From Oryzias latipes (taxonomy: Eukaryota > Chordata > Actinopteri > Beloniformes > Adrianichthyidae), in contig NC_019867.2 in assembly GCF_002234675.1 (NCBI RefSeq), positions 7,057,561-7,121,560 on the forward strand: 64,000 bases of DNA, read 5' to 3'. Below are positions 52,089-64,000 of the stretch, piece by piece. Each line of letters starts with the position of its first letter. Positions within the stretch are counted from its first letter, which is position 1. The translations under genes and the position numbers were made by a program. The notes under the pieces are model-generated. The model was not told the DNA's origin and ran no database searches. It was given only the letters and a program-made list of their open reading frames with translations.

Positions 52089-52222
52089 TTATATAACTTG
52101 AATACTCAAGTTAGCCCATATTAGGATAAAGAGGCATTACATCTATGACTTTTTTCACTGAGTCATCTTTTTCTCTTATTTTAGTAAGATTTTTTGTCAG
52201 TTTTTATGTCAAGTGAAATACA

Positions 52223-52592
52223 GCTGCACGGTGGAGCAGTAGTTAGCCTCACAGCAAGAAGGCCCCTGGTTCAAGTCCCAGCTGGGGGACATGAAAACAG
52301 AACAACAATGAGGGACCTTTCTGTGTGGAGTTTGTAAGTTCTCCCTGTGCATGCAGGGGTTTTCTCCGGGGACTTCGGCTTCCTCCCACAGTCCAAAAAC
52401 ATGCTTCATAGGTTCATAGGTCACTCTAAATTGTCCATAGATGTGAATGTGAGTGTGCATGGGCGTGTGATTGTGGCCCTGCGACAGACTGGCGACCTGT
52501 CCAGGGTGTCCCCTGCCTTGGCCCGGTATAGGCTCCGGCAGCCCCGTGACCCTGAAAGGGAATAAACGGAAGAAGATGAATGAATCAAAAAA
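52223..52592 (+). mobile_element. tRNA-type SINE with perfect 9-bp target duplication
   Basis: The head has an A-box-like TGGAGCAGTAGTTAGCC and a B-box-like GGTTCAAGTCCC, as in tRNA-derived SINEs. The body includes TCCTCCCACAGTCCAAAAAC, CTCTAAATTGTCCATAG and GACTGGCGACCTGTCCAGGG, and the tail is GATGAATGAATCAAAAA. TGAAATACA occurs at 52214-52222 and again at 52593-52601, a perfect duplication showing a fairly recent, full-length insertion. Confidence 0.85.
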
Positions 52593-53889
52593 TGAAATAC
52601 ATAGAGGTCAGAGCAAGAGATATGTAATATTAAACTCTCATTTTCAGCAACACCTCTCTGCAAGCCTAAAATATTCAACAACAGTGAAATTGTGGATGCT
52701 TGCAGGAAATCCTACCATTTCCAGACTAGGATTTTTTTTTCTTAAATAAACGTGAAGAATTTTTTTTTGTGACCATCACCTCACAATCCCTTTTGAAAGG
52801 TAACAAACTTCCACCCTACTTTTTTCCGCAAATTGAGCAAATGAGTCCAGCTTCTGCCCATGTAGCAGGAAGGTAACCTCAACATGCAACACCTATAAAT
52901 GTTTAATTAAGTTCTTTCTGAGCGTGATTGGAGTTTCTACAGTTTTTTCAGTCTTGCATACAGGCTGTCTTGTCTGAGAATGGCCTGATTACAGGTTTCT
53001 ATCTCAGCGGAAAAAATATGGGACAGTTTGAAAGAGCCTTTGTTTCAATACAGACAGTGCAGTGAATCATATTCAAAGCTGTTTACAAGGCTGTCTGTTT
53101 TATGATAATGTGGGTCAGAGAAAATCTATCAAGATGGTGAGAGAAGAGATGGTAAAGTATCCCTCATTTTTCACTCTTGTTTGTCAGTTTGTGCTCTTTT
53201 TCCTGCCACCTCAGTCTTTAATAGCGTTCATTATGCCCATATGCTAGCTATTCAGATAGAGTATATTTGTAGCTGTATAAACCTTGTATGTCTGATTTAT
53301 TCCAAATCAACCATTTAGCTCCTGTATGAATAATGAAATATGCTCCAAAAAGTCATTTTCTTTGGCTGGACGTTTAAGACTGATAGGCACAGTGCAGACA
53401 CTTATACAGACAACATGCATTTATATGGAAATGTGTAAACACTGATTCATATCTCTGATTATGGAAGAACATAAAAGTTGTATACAATAGCATCTTTAAA
53501 ATCCTTTTTCTTTTATTTTTTATGCTAAGATATTCCTGCAGTAATTTAAATGTGTAACTTAAAATGTAAAGATACATCAGATTTACCCTTTGAGTTTTTA
53601 CATGTTACCCCATGATAGGTTTGAAAGGGAAGGGTCATTTTTAGGAAACCAAGGTTCGTCTTTTTTTATTATTTTATTTTGTCTAAACCTTTAACTCTCT
53701 CCATTAGTTTAAGATCGTAAACAGGCTTTTCTGCTTTGTGCATTTAACAATATTAAGATATCCTCCACTAACTAGGTCCAAGTTTTTTCATTAAGAATTC
53801 CTGTTTAATTAAACTGCAATAAACTTAAACACACAAAAATGCCCTTTAGAGTCCTCCTGAATCAAACAGTTAAATAAGCCGCCTTTTTT

Positions 53890-54800
53890 ATAGCACTTTT
53901 CATATAAACGTTTACAACACACAGGGCTTTACCCCAAGTACGATACACACTAACAAAACACAATAAAACACACAAACAGATAAACAAAAATCATGTAAAA
54001 ACTGAAAAATAAGAGAAAATAAGAATTTAATTACAACACTGCCATCTACTTTTTATTAAAATCACGACTAAGTAAGGAGATACTGGAAATAAAAAAAAAA
54101 TAATAACAAAGGTAAAAGGTTAAAATACAATGTTAAAGATAATTAAATAGATATATAAAAAAATGATATTAGATGTTAATAATTAAATTTGTAGTATGTA
54201 CTGTAGTGCGAGTTAAAAGGTTTTTTTGTGGTAAATTTCATCAAATAAATGTAGAAATAAAAAGGTTCAAATTTAATATTTTTAATGTTAGATAAACCAC
54301 ATCATGGCTTGAAAATAATGATAAGCAAAACTAGTAAAGTACTAAAATATATAAAACTGAATCCTACATGTATATTTATTTTAAAAAGATAAGTTTCCAA
54401 AGTGAATATGAAAATCTCTTTTGAAGCAGAAGGTCTCAGATGCTCAGGGAGGTGAGTCCACAGGCATGGACCAGCAGCCTCACCAAGAGTTTTGGTTCCT
54501 ACGGTGGGAATTGTTATCAAACCCACACCCGAGAACCTAAACAGTTCTGAGTGAAAGATGGAGAACATTAAGAGATTCAAAAAACCCAAAAACGGATTCT
54601 TAAAATTGATCCTAAAGTAGACAGACAGCCAGTACAAATACCTGAAAACTGAGATAATGTGAGCTCTCCTGTTAAGAGGCGAGCAGCTGAGTTCTGCACT
54701 TATTCAACTTTGTTTATCAACTCCTTAGCAAGACTGGAGAGGAAAGGAGACCATTATAGAAATCAAGCCTTGGAGACAAAGTCTCTATCAGTGAGATAGG
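53890..54800. repeat. Probable LINE-like interspersed repeat remnant
   Basis: It opens with TATAGCACTTTTCATATAAA and later has CAGACAGCCAGTACAAATAC, AAGAGGCGAGCAGCTGAGTT and ACCATTATAGAAATCAAGCC. This matches the order of a common fish repeat as I recall it. It is decayed with no intact frame, and the class is uncertain. Confidence 0.45.
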
Positions 54801-56840
54801 ATTTATGTGTAGGATTTATATCATGACACCAGTCATGATATACTTATGTTTGGCTCATGTGTTAACATCTTATCACTATTAATGTTGGCCTGTCTGTGCA
54901 GCTAATAAACTACAAATCCCACAATGCACTGGCAGTGTGTTTGTCTTTAAATATATATTGAATGTTTTGCAGACTTTGTTCATTTCAGGTTGAATTTGTG
55001 CTACTAGGTCATGTGGAAGTTTTCAAAAACACTAAACTAGTCCAGTCTTTGACTTGGACAATTTTAGTTAATATTGGCACGCTCTGTTTTTTTGTTTTAA
55101 ACTGACAAAAAAAGGTTGAACATCATCCACAATATTTACATTTTTTTAGATGTATCTGTTTAAAGTGAAAAATGCAAAGCCGCATGATGTGTCATAACCT
55201 GATAGTTGGTTAATTCCTATTTCACAATCATGCCTCTTCTTATCTCAAATGTGTTTTGTGACTTAGTCCTCTCAACTGCCACGTGCTACTAAAATACAAA
55301 GTAGCTTGGAGTCCCAAAAAGAGAAAAGTCTCGAAGCAACTCCTTATTTTAAAATTTTCTGTCTCCCCCATAAACTCTTTATTAAAGTGTATAGTTGTGC
55401 AAGGCTTTAAGATATTGCTGCATGATTTAGATAGTATATGAATACAATTTCTACCTAACTGGTTTTCTTTTTAATGTCTGTGTAGACTGATTAATGATAA
55501 GTGCTTCTTACAGCAGCAGTAATTGTATTCTGAGGCAATTAGCAGTCCACAATCTGCTGTCTCACTGTTACTGTTTTCTAAATGATATAGGAGGAGAGCA
55601 AAAAGTATGAGCACTTCAGTTATCATTTCCTATCAGATCCTTACACCCAGAGTCCTTTATCATATAAACCAACAGTAGAGGCAAGCCCGGTCACTTTGAT
55701 AACAGTGGAAAAACGAAACAGGAAAACATAGAAAACGCCTGTTGTTTTTTGTAAAGGATCTTTTTGTAATTTTGTTCTTGCCAGGATTTTTTTTTTGGAA
55801 GAAAAAAAACAGACATGCAGACATTCAATGATGATTTTTCTTATACATTGTTGCTAAGTGCACAATGCTATTGCTTCTGCTCAGAAGAGTCTTCAGAATC
55901 TGTTTTGATGCATGGATTTGATGCAGGAATCTCTCAAACACAGTAGGGTTGATGTATAATCAGTTCATCTCGTCTATAATGCATATCCAAAATGTCCATC
56001 TTCATTTTCATCTTCCCCACCGAATACTTCCACTTACTCTGACAGTCTCCTTGGTCGTGTCTTCTCCTCGCATTGGAGGGGTGTGCAGACATGTCTGGAC
56101 TCCCTTCTGGATGTTTGAAAGTGTGTTTCAAAAAGTTTCTCGTCAGCTATAAATATTAGAGTGAGCTGAATCTGAAAGTAAAAGCAGTCAAACTGACAGC
56201 CTTGGCTTTGATGGTTTGGTCTTTCAAACAGAAGGAACCAAAAGGTGGGTCAGGGAGCTGGGGAGCACGGCAGTGTTGAACTGAGTGCTGTGCTTCTGTC
56301 ATCTGCAACTTAAGCCAACATCATGGAAAACCAGTGTTGTCTTATTTCTCTGACACTAAGACAAAAATGGCACATATTCAGGAGCAACAGAAGCGCTCAG
56401 CACTAGGTTTCTGGGTGGCCTGGAACCTTTAATATTCAAAATTTGAAGTGAGTGCAAAAAACCTTTTGAAACATTGCAGAGTTTCAGATTAAAATATTTA
56501 ATATTTTAGCTGATAGCTTGAATGGAACAGAAAAAAAACAGATAAAATATGAATATTGTGCATTTTTTCAGCTTTTACTTGTGTTTTCAGTTTAAAAATA
56601 TTATTGCTTCTTAAGACTGTTACTTAAATTGGTAAACACACATTTGACCATATCGTTATTTTTAAAGCTATCTATGATGCAAATTGTATTATTAGTTGGT
56701 AGGCAATGAATTTAAAAAAGACATTATAAATATGCAAGTTCAAGTGTGGTATTTTTGAACTAGTTGTGATTGACTCAAAAAAGTAATTGAAGCTGAATAT
56801 GTGTTAAAATCTATTCATCTGTGTTTCTCTATGTGTCATA

Positions 56841-57290
56841 TTAGCCACACTGATCATCTTTGATCTATTTAAAAGTGTTCCCAGTGGTCTTTTAAGTATG
56901 ATTCTGCCATTTTTAGCCAAAAAAAAACCTGAGTTATTTTCTAGGATGTACCTTCTGCAGAGCAGGAGTAGTTCATTAGAAATTTGCCTCTGAGTTGTGG
57001 CTGTTGGAATGGTGTAAGGCCACCGTCTTCCCATCATCCATCCGTTTACATGCTCTCCCGTTAGCTTAAAGCCCCTCACAACCCCAACCAAACATTACCA
57101 GTGCAGCAGAAATGGCTAGCAATATTGGAGCTTTCCAGATGTACAGTTTTAAACCAGATAGCGTTTGTAGCCCACTGATTGAAATGCTATTTTAAGTGTA
57201 CTTTTCTTTTTACACGTCCTCCATCAAAAATGCCAAAAGAACATGATAAAAACACCCAAAACATGATTTTCATTTGAAGCAGGTCTTTAA
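56841..57290 (-). mobile_element. TTAA-flanked inverted-repeat element (copy G), reverse
   Basis: Begins with a degenerate terminus (CACACTGATCATCTTTGATC) and ends GAAGCAGGTCTTTAA. The interior, including GTGTTCCCAGTGGTCTTTTA and CCCCTCACAACCCCAACCAA, is the reverse complement of copies D-F. Confidence 0.78.
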
Positions 57291-60200
57291 TAAAAACAAT
57301 AAATGTATTTATCAGTAATTTTTGTTTTTTTGTGCCAAATGTTTATTTTCACCTTAAGGATTTTAATTTGTACCATGCAATTTAGTGCTGATATTTTTTG
57401 GGGACAATGTTGTGCAAAGAAGGTTGTAATTGGAGGTGAACAAATTCTGCATTTGTCAAGGAGGCCATTTTTCTCATGAGGACATTTCATTTTTTACCAG
57501 ACCAGAGACATCTTCTCACTGCTGCATATGCCATATGGTAAAACCATTGTGTGAATCAGTATAAAGAAGAATGCCACTAAATGAAAGGGCGGATGTTTTC
57601 TCTTTCAACAGTTTTGGAAGATTTTTCTTTGTAAATTATTAGGCCTGTAAGAAGGACCCTGTAATCTTTTATATTCAAGAATTGAACAAGTGTTCACAGC
57701 TGCTTGCTGCCACTGCCTAGCCATTCTTTTCAAAAATCCATTGTTCAAACTCTTTGGTAGAAGTAGATTGGTCTTTTCTGCCTTCAACATTACTCAAGTT
57801 AACTGACATTTCATTTTTTTCCTTCTACTTTAATTTTTTTTAACAATTGCTCAAGTTTAGGTAGCCTCCAACATACTGGTTGACTGGGTTGTAGCTGAAA
57901 TCTGTCTTCCAGGAGAATCCCGTCTAACAGCTGAGCGACTGAGATAGCTGAAATCCTTTCTTTGAGCTGTCTCAGTTTGACCTCTCAACCCGCCTCATGC
58001 TGCCACCCCATCAAGGTGCTCAGCTTTGGCCTTTTCAATAATGCGGCCCCAGATTTGCAGGGATGAGTCTGATGTTAGTCTAACACTTTGCTATTAAAGT
58101 TAGTCCATGCTCTAATTGGAGTGACATGCGATCTCCTTCGGTCTGCGCTTATTGTCAGGAGAATAAAGTCCAAATACCAAGAGCTGTCACAGTTCCAATA
58201 GCTAGATTGAAAGTGGCAGAGTAAACTGTGGCTGACCTGTCAGGGATTCATGTGATTAGTGCGACACACTGACACATTCCCTGCCTGATGCACTTTATCA
58301 ACATCAGCTATTCATTCAGGCTCATTCTTTCTTATAGAATAAATCAGTTGACATGCATATTTAAACTGCTCTCCACTTCTATTTTTACAAATATTTGTCA
58401 CCAGTTCAAGGTTCTCTTGTTTTTAAAGGCCTGATTTAATATAAAATGCCATTGTGACCCATGTACTGCTTCACCTTCAGCCCCATTGTTGTTCTCTTGG
58501 AGCTAGTAAGAAATTTTGAAGGCGTGTTTGCATTTTAACTAATACACGGAACCAAAGAGCTCTAGCTTACAAACATGTGTGTCATGGAGAGGTATAATTA
58601 CAGTCTGAAATGTGTGTTTTACATTTAGCTTGCAGTAAAACTGACCTTCCATTCACACATAGACGTAGAAAACCGGTAATTGCTTTTCAAGACTTAACTC
58701 AGTCTTAACCTGCTGTCATTACTTGGTCATTCCAGTCACTTTTAAACCTTTGAAAAGATGATTTTAACCATTTACGCCATAGATTATAGCCTTTTTTTCC
58801 CCACCACTAATCTCAATTAACCAATCTCCATGTAACATGTTACAGCGAAAAACAAAGCTATTTTCCCATGTAACTATTAAGTCAAATGCACTGGCACGGA
58901 AGGAGCTAAAATCCTTAATTACCACTCGTGATCTGAATATATTCCCAGATTTTTAATGCACATTTTAAATGCTTCCAAATGGCTTCATGAATTGGTGGTG
59001 GTTCAAACCCCTTGAGGTTGCATTGCTTTTCAAATAAAGCTGTAGCATTAAAGGAAACACATGTATAGATTTTGGGGGGGCAGAGGATATTTTCCAGGTA
59101 CTTTTATGACTATTTAATTTACCACTGTTGACATTGCATTGCCGATGGCATTACAGATATATATATTTTGTTCACTGCTAATAGTACGGAATGGTTGTAA
59201 GGTAGATATTTTAAATGCAAATATCTACCATAGCCATCTAAGAGACTACCAATGGTTGGAATGATCTGCTGCACTACTGAGGATTTCCTCAATTCTCGGC
59301 TCTTCCCTTGCACATTTGTCACTGTGCTTTTGCACAGAGAACAATGCAGAACTTGACAGTTTGTCAGATGGGCCAGAACATTCCAGTATGGTGGGTGTAA
59401 AGGAATAATCCTCATTGTTTTAAGACTAGTACAAGTGTCAGAACCCACTTGTTTATGTAGGCGTCTTTTGTTTTTATGTCTCAGAAGCTTTTGCCCAACC
59501 ATACATTTTCTTGTGCGTGCCTGCAACGGAATAAAAAAGCTGAAATATTGTAGACATGCAAGGGAACCAACAACTCTTTGTGTCTTCCTGTTTTGTGTTT
59601 TGCATTTAAAGAGGCAAGAAACTCTAATTGCTGTGACTTACCGTAACTATATTTAGGGGTGTTGGAAAAAACTCAAAGGTTGAAAAAGGTAAATGTTTTT
59701 TGATACAAGATTGACCAAGCATACAATCAGTTCATCCATGATAAACGTTAAGTATAGAACTCTTTCTGACTGTAGAACTTTACAGATGTCACATTTTGGC
59801 TTGAATAAAATGCCTTTCAATAAAATTGACCAAATACATTTTTTTTGGGAGCTAATGCTGTTGTAAAGTTGTATAGGGCTAGTGGTAATAACAGAGAAGA
59901 TGATTATGTTTTGTTTTTTTAAAACGATTTAGGGGAAACTAAAAGCACGTAAATTATGCTTAGTCGGTTTTGCTTGCTGGGTTACAGAAAAATTTGGAAG
60001 TAGAATGTGTCGACAATGGCCAAAGGTGTTGGGAATGTGAGCTTTGATATCAGGCCTGCTCTGTATAGTTATCTCACCATTTTCAGATATTGCCTTAAAG
60101 CTTTTGCCAAATGTTCAACCTTTTACTTCCTATTGATTAATGTTGTGTAGCTTCTAGATGCTACAAGAACCAAAGAATTCTTAAAATATTACAATGATTG

Positions 60201-62276
60201 TTAGATTTAAATGAAATGTGTACCATAAATTGGTTTTACATGACTGCATGTGTCAACATTAAAAAAACCAGGGGGTAAACAGGAAAGTCATAGACTTCTT
60301 CTCGACTTTTTCTGTAAAGGCTTGATAATGGCTGTTTATAATAATGCTCAGACAGCATAATTTGTCCTAAATAGTTCCACTATGGATCATGGACAAAACT
60401 TCTAAATAGAAAACAGGATCTTGATTGATTAACAGATAAATATTTGGCCTTTATTTCTACTGGAGGTGCTTTTAGTAAGCTCTAATTAAGTTGCCTAGAA
60501 TGTTGCCAAATTAGAAATTGAAGTGTCATTAGTCAAATATCATGCTTGAATAAGTGAATTTCATTTTTGAGCGTTTGTAAAAAACAGTTTAAGAACAAAT
60601 AATATGATTGGAAATGTATTTTAAGATTGGAGTTTAGTGCAGAATGGCTTAAATGGCTCTTGACATGTTCTGTGAAACTGCAGAGGAAATGCTGTGTAGA
60701 ATGAAAGGTGAAGATGACAAAGACAGAAGAAAAAAACATTAGACAGAAATGCAGGTTAAACGTTCTTCCTGCAATTTCAATGGGAATTTATTGTTATTTC
60801 CATGCTAAAAGGTGCTGAACTGCACTTGTGTCCAGTGTGAAGCCTGTAATATTAGCAAGGGGCTAAGAAAGACGATAAAAGAATTTTCTAACATATCCAA
60901 ATATTGCATGTGCTTTTTGATATGGAAACATCCATTAATGACTATTTTAATGAGCAAAAATGATGGGAAAAAAAGCACATTTCCTCCTAGATGCATACTC
61001 AGTGCATATGATGCAAGATGTTTTCATAAGGTCATTCCAGTGTGTTTATGTGCTTTCATTTCATCCCCAAGTCAACCATTAAGAACAACAGGTGTGGTCT
61101 ACATTGCTGGTCTAATTCTCAGCACCTGCAGAGACTGAGAGAACAATGAACAATGAACAAAACTGTCTGCATGTCTCTTCATGCTGCCTAAAATGGTTTA
61201 GTGCTGTCTGTTTTGACATCTCTTTTCAATCTGTGCTGTGGGGAATGTTTTCTTTTTTTTTTCTTTTTTTAACTGCAGTTACATGACTCATCACATTTTG
61301 GTCTTTACCTGCACCACAATAATGTGCACTTCTGACAAGAAATGTAATCATCGACAGTTGGCTAGGAAATGACAAAGTTATTTAAATCGAGTGGTTTCAT
61401 GAATACTTCAAAAAACTGTTGTTTTAGTGATTGCATTTGTTTCAAAGCCTACCTTTTTTTTTAAAGAACAAATGGTATTTTGGCTTTCTATTAAAAATAA
61501 CATCATAAAATCCTATATATATATTTTTTTACAATTAAAGCTGCTAACTCTGTTTTTAGGTCACTTTTACTAACACAGAGAAAAGCTAAATCCTATTGTG
61601 ATATTGTTGTTGCAGTTATTAAAAGGGTGAAGTCATCTATTTATTGTGAAACCCTACTTAGCTTAAAAAAGGCTGATTTGTATTGGAATAGGTTCATTTC
61701 AAGCAATCAAAACAAGAGAATACTAAAAAAGACGAACAAAAATAAAAACTTAAGATGATTCATTAGAATTTTAATGGAAAATACAAAGTTAAATCTGAAG
61801 AAGATACACTTCCATATTTATATATCAACATATAAAAATGCTGTTATAATTACTCTTAATCATTAATAGACATATTTGCACTTTTACATACATAGTACAT
61901 GGCACACTATATCAATTAAATGTGAAGTTTGTCAAGAAAAGTTTATTTAATGGCTTGATTAGGAGAAGGATTTCAGGATATGGGTTTACATTTTTTATTT
62001 AAATTTTCATTAATTCTTTTTTTTTGCATAATTTGATTCCTAATTTTTAAGATCCATATAAAGAAGTGAACCAGACATTTGCTGAGGGTTAATGAATTAT
62101 TGGGTGTCTCTGCATGAGTGGTAAATGTGGTTGTTTGGTTAACTCGTCAGCCTCGCTGAGATTGCCACAAGGCAGATAGCTGAGACTGAGGTTAGTGACG
62201 GTTCCTTCTGCTCATCCCAGCCTGCAGACCTGCGAAACCTTGATAAGACATTTGGATTTTAAAGACTTAAAAAAAC

Positions 62277-62370
62277 TCTGCGGTGTGAGGAGCAGGACGA
62301 GGTGATTGTCAGGAGGAGAAGGAGGAGGCAGAGGTAGACAAGAAGGAGAAGAAGGTGGAGGAGGAAATCA
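62277..62370 (+). repeat. GGA/GAA purine-rich tract
   Basis: An imperfect GGAGGAGAAGGAGGAGG-type tract. It makes a spurious Leu-rich frame on the minus strand. Confidence 0.8.
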
Positions 62371-64000
62371 CATTGGAAATTGATCCAATGAAGGCAGTTT
62401 TCTCTTTCTGTTGCCATCCACGTAAAAAAAAATCCCCTCAATCCTTTTAGTTACAGTAGAGATGGTAGAAACCCTCTCTGAGAGAGATGCACATTGAAAA
62501 AAAAAATCTGCCTATTTAAAAGTTCATCTGTACATGCTGGTGGGTTGGAATTGTTAATTCCATCTGAAGGCATATTTTAGCTTTTGGGCATTTTTACTTA
62601 TTAAACTTATACTGTTTAAAATTGACAAACTCAACTTCTAAATTAGGTGTCCAAAAAATTAAGGTGACACTTCAGCTCATATCTCTGCAATGACAAACAA
62701 GATTGTTATTAAAGCAGACAGTATAAAACATCATGGATAGCTTTTTACTCCCTCCCTACAAATAAGGGTTTCAACTGGAAATTGCATCTTTAGTACAGCA
62801 CTTAAGAGAGGAAAGTCATCCATCTTTAAAAATATGACACATAACCTGCTCGCCGGAAATTCTTTTGCATCCCTCTGCAAAATGTTCCTGATGAGCTTCC
62901 TGCAAAGGAAATCACCTTTTTACCTGAAAGAGCAAGAGCCCATTTTCGGAGGCTCTGCAGATGACATACAGCAGCAAACTCTTCTGCGTTTAAAGCCCTA
63001 ACAATTTGTTTAAGGAGATGGGAAAAGCAGGTGAGGATGTTGGTTATGGATGTGTCTCGTCTGTGTACAAGCTTGTTCGACTGTGCAGACATGCAGCTAG
63101 AATAATTTAGATGGTAGAAACGCATTTATATGTCTGTGCATGAGGCATAGTGTGCTGTCAGGTTAAAATAACATGAATTGATGGATAGTGGGAGGATTGG
63201 GTGGCAAAAGGAAAGCTGGTAAAAGCGTTGACATTGAGGATGGTAGTCACTGGGTTTGTTTTGATTTGCTCATGAAAAAGTTTGAGATAAAGATGGAATG
63301 CAAAAAGCCTCCTTCTGTTTTGGCTTTCTTTACACCTTTTCACCCTCCAAGGGTGAACCAACAGTCAGAGCATTGAATTGTGACTTGAAAACATGAGGAA
63401 ATAATAACCACATCCTGCCCAACGGAAATACATTTTACTCTTCTGCAGAAATGTTCCATTTTACCTGTTTTTGAAAAAAATGCAATAAAACAATTTCCCT
63501 GTAGAATATCTGCAATAAGTAAAATCATTATTCTTTTTACAATTGTTACAGATGTTAAAGTCTGTCAAGGCTTATTTGTCAAACTGAATAAATTCTGTAC
63601 AGTGGATTGATTGACAATTGTCTACAGCCAATCAAAACACAGTGTGCTGGAAAATAAAGAAAACGTGAAATTTAGGCTGAAAATAATCTTCAAAACAGCG
63701 AATTCAATGAAATTCAGTAGGTTAAAGCTGGACGTGAGAAATCAAACCCAAAAAACTCTTGGACGTTTAGTTTTTTTTTAATCAAAGACAGTGCTAGTTC
63801 TTGAACGTATACTTATCCAGATGGATTTCTTCTGGATTGTTTTTTTTTTTAAGTGCGGCTAAAATAAACAGGTGGACAAGCAATTTCTAACTGTTTTAGC
63901 TGGACAAATTAAAATACTTCTTACATTTCAAGCCCTGACCTGCTTTCTTGCGAAGGTAAATAATAATCAAAGTATACCAAAACAACATCTTTCTCCGTCT

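Larger units (their letters stand above)
35977..64000 (+). other. Probable large commd10 intron 5 or downstream region
   Basis: Twenty-eight kb follow the exon 5 donor with no exon that I could recognise. Contents are listed separately: element copies D-G, hAT-like elements, a 115-bp palindrome, microsatellites, a tRNA-type SINE, a LINE-like remnant and some more complex stretches that could be conserved non-coding DNA (for example 57895-58340). Confidence 0.6.

Noticed and set aside
52223..52300. Possible tRNA gene
   Set aside because: It has A- and B-box-like motifs but continues into a SINE body and tail; it is a retroposon head, not a functional tRNA.
59119..59526. 135-codon minus-strand frame
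   Set aside because: No recognisable motif, ordinary intron composition, and a length within chance for this much sequence.
62259..62441. Leu-rich minus-strand frame resembling a membrane segment
   Set aside because: It is the complement of a GGA/GAA purine tract and has no other support.
35977..64000. Final commd10 exons
   Set aside because: I looked for text encoding the C-terminal VEFSHKEL...LDSLT-type motif and found no stretch with splice sites and frame to match.
1..64000. CRISPR arrays, operons, phage or other prokaryotic systems
   Set aside because: Intron-bearing vertebrate genes and fish repeats throughout, with no regularly spaced direct repeats of CRISPR type.

Overview
This window is AT-rich vertebrate nuclear DNA: split genes with GT/AG introns, AATAAA polyadenylation signals and many short interspersed repeats. 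Gene content and repeat types point to a ray-finned fish. Several repeats resemble ones I associate with medaka (Oryzias), but that species guess comes from memory and was not searched. I see no bacterial, viral or CRISPR features.

Layout. (1) Positions 1-3575, plus strand: the 3' part, or possibly all, of a Ser-rich coiled-coil protein gene that I cannot name. (2) About 6346-9765, minus strand: a complete five-exon cysteine dioxygenase gene (cdo1), tail-to-tail with gene 1, with a TATA box and all iron and cofactor residues present. (3) 9770-17250: a 7.5-kb gene-free stretch with repeats. (4) 17504-27914, plus strand: a complete six-exon ap3s1 gene encoding 193 residues of AP-3 adaptor subunit sigma-1. 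(5) 27915-29640: an intergenic gap holding a decayed Tc1/mariner transposase copy. (6) 29787 to beyond the window end, plus strand: commd10. Five coding exons (166 residues) are present and the last ~36 residues were not found. From 35977 on, the window appears to be one very large intron or downstream DNA filled with repeats.

The order cdo1 - ap3s1 - commd10 matches human 5q22-q23 as I remember it. The human neighbours ATG12 (between CDO1 and AP3S1) and LVRN and ARL14EPL (between AP3S1 and COMMD10) were not seen here. The three proteins act separately: cysteine catabolism and taurine synthesis, endosome-to-lysosome vesicle sorting, and COMMD/CCC-complex endosomal recycling. They are neighbours by ancient synteny, not an operon.

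The most notable non-genic structures are a 115-bp near-perfect palindrome (39702-39816) and a family of at least seven related TTAA-flanked inverted-repeat elements in introns. One family member is interrupted by a double hAT-like element bounded by an 8-bp target duplication (45019-46127). Another carries a nested second transposon (20431-21084). I found no convincing new biological system. The window reads as a normal fish locus with interesting mobile-element layering.
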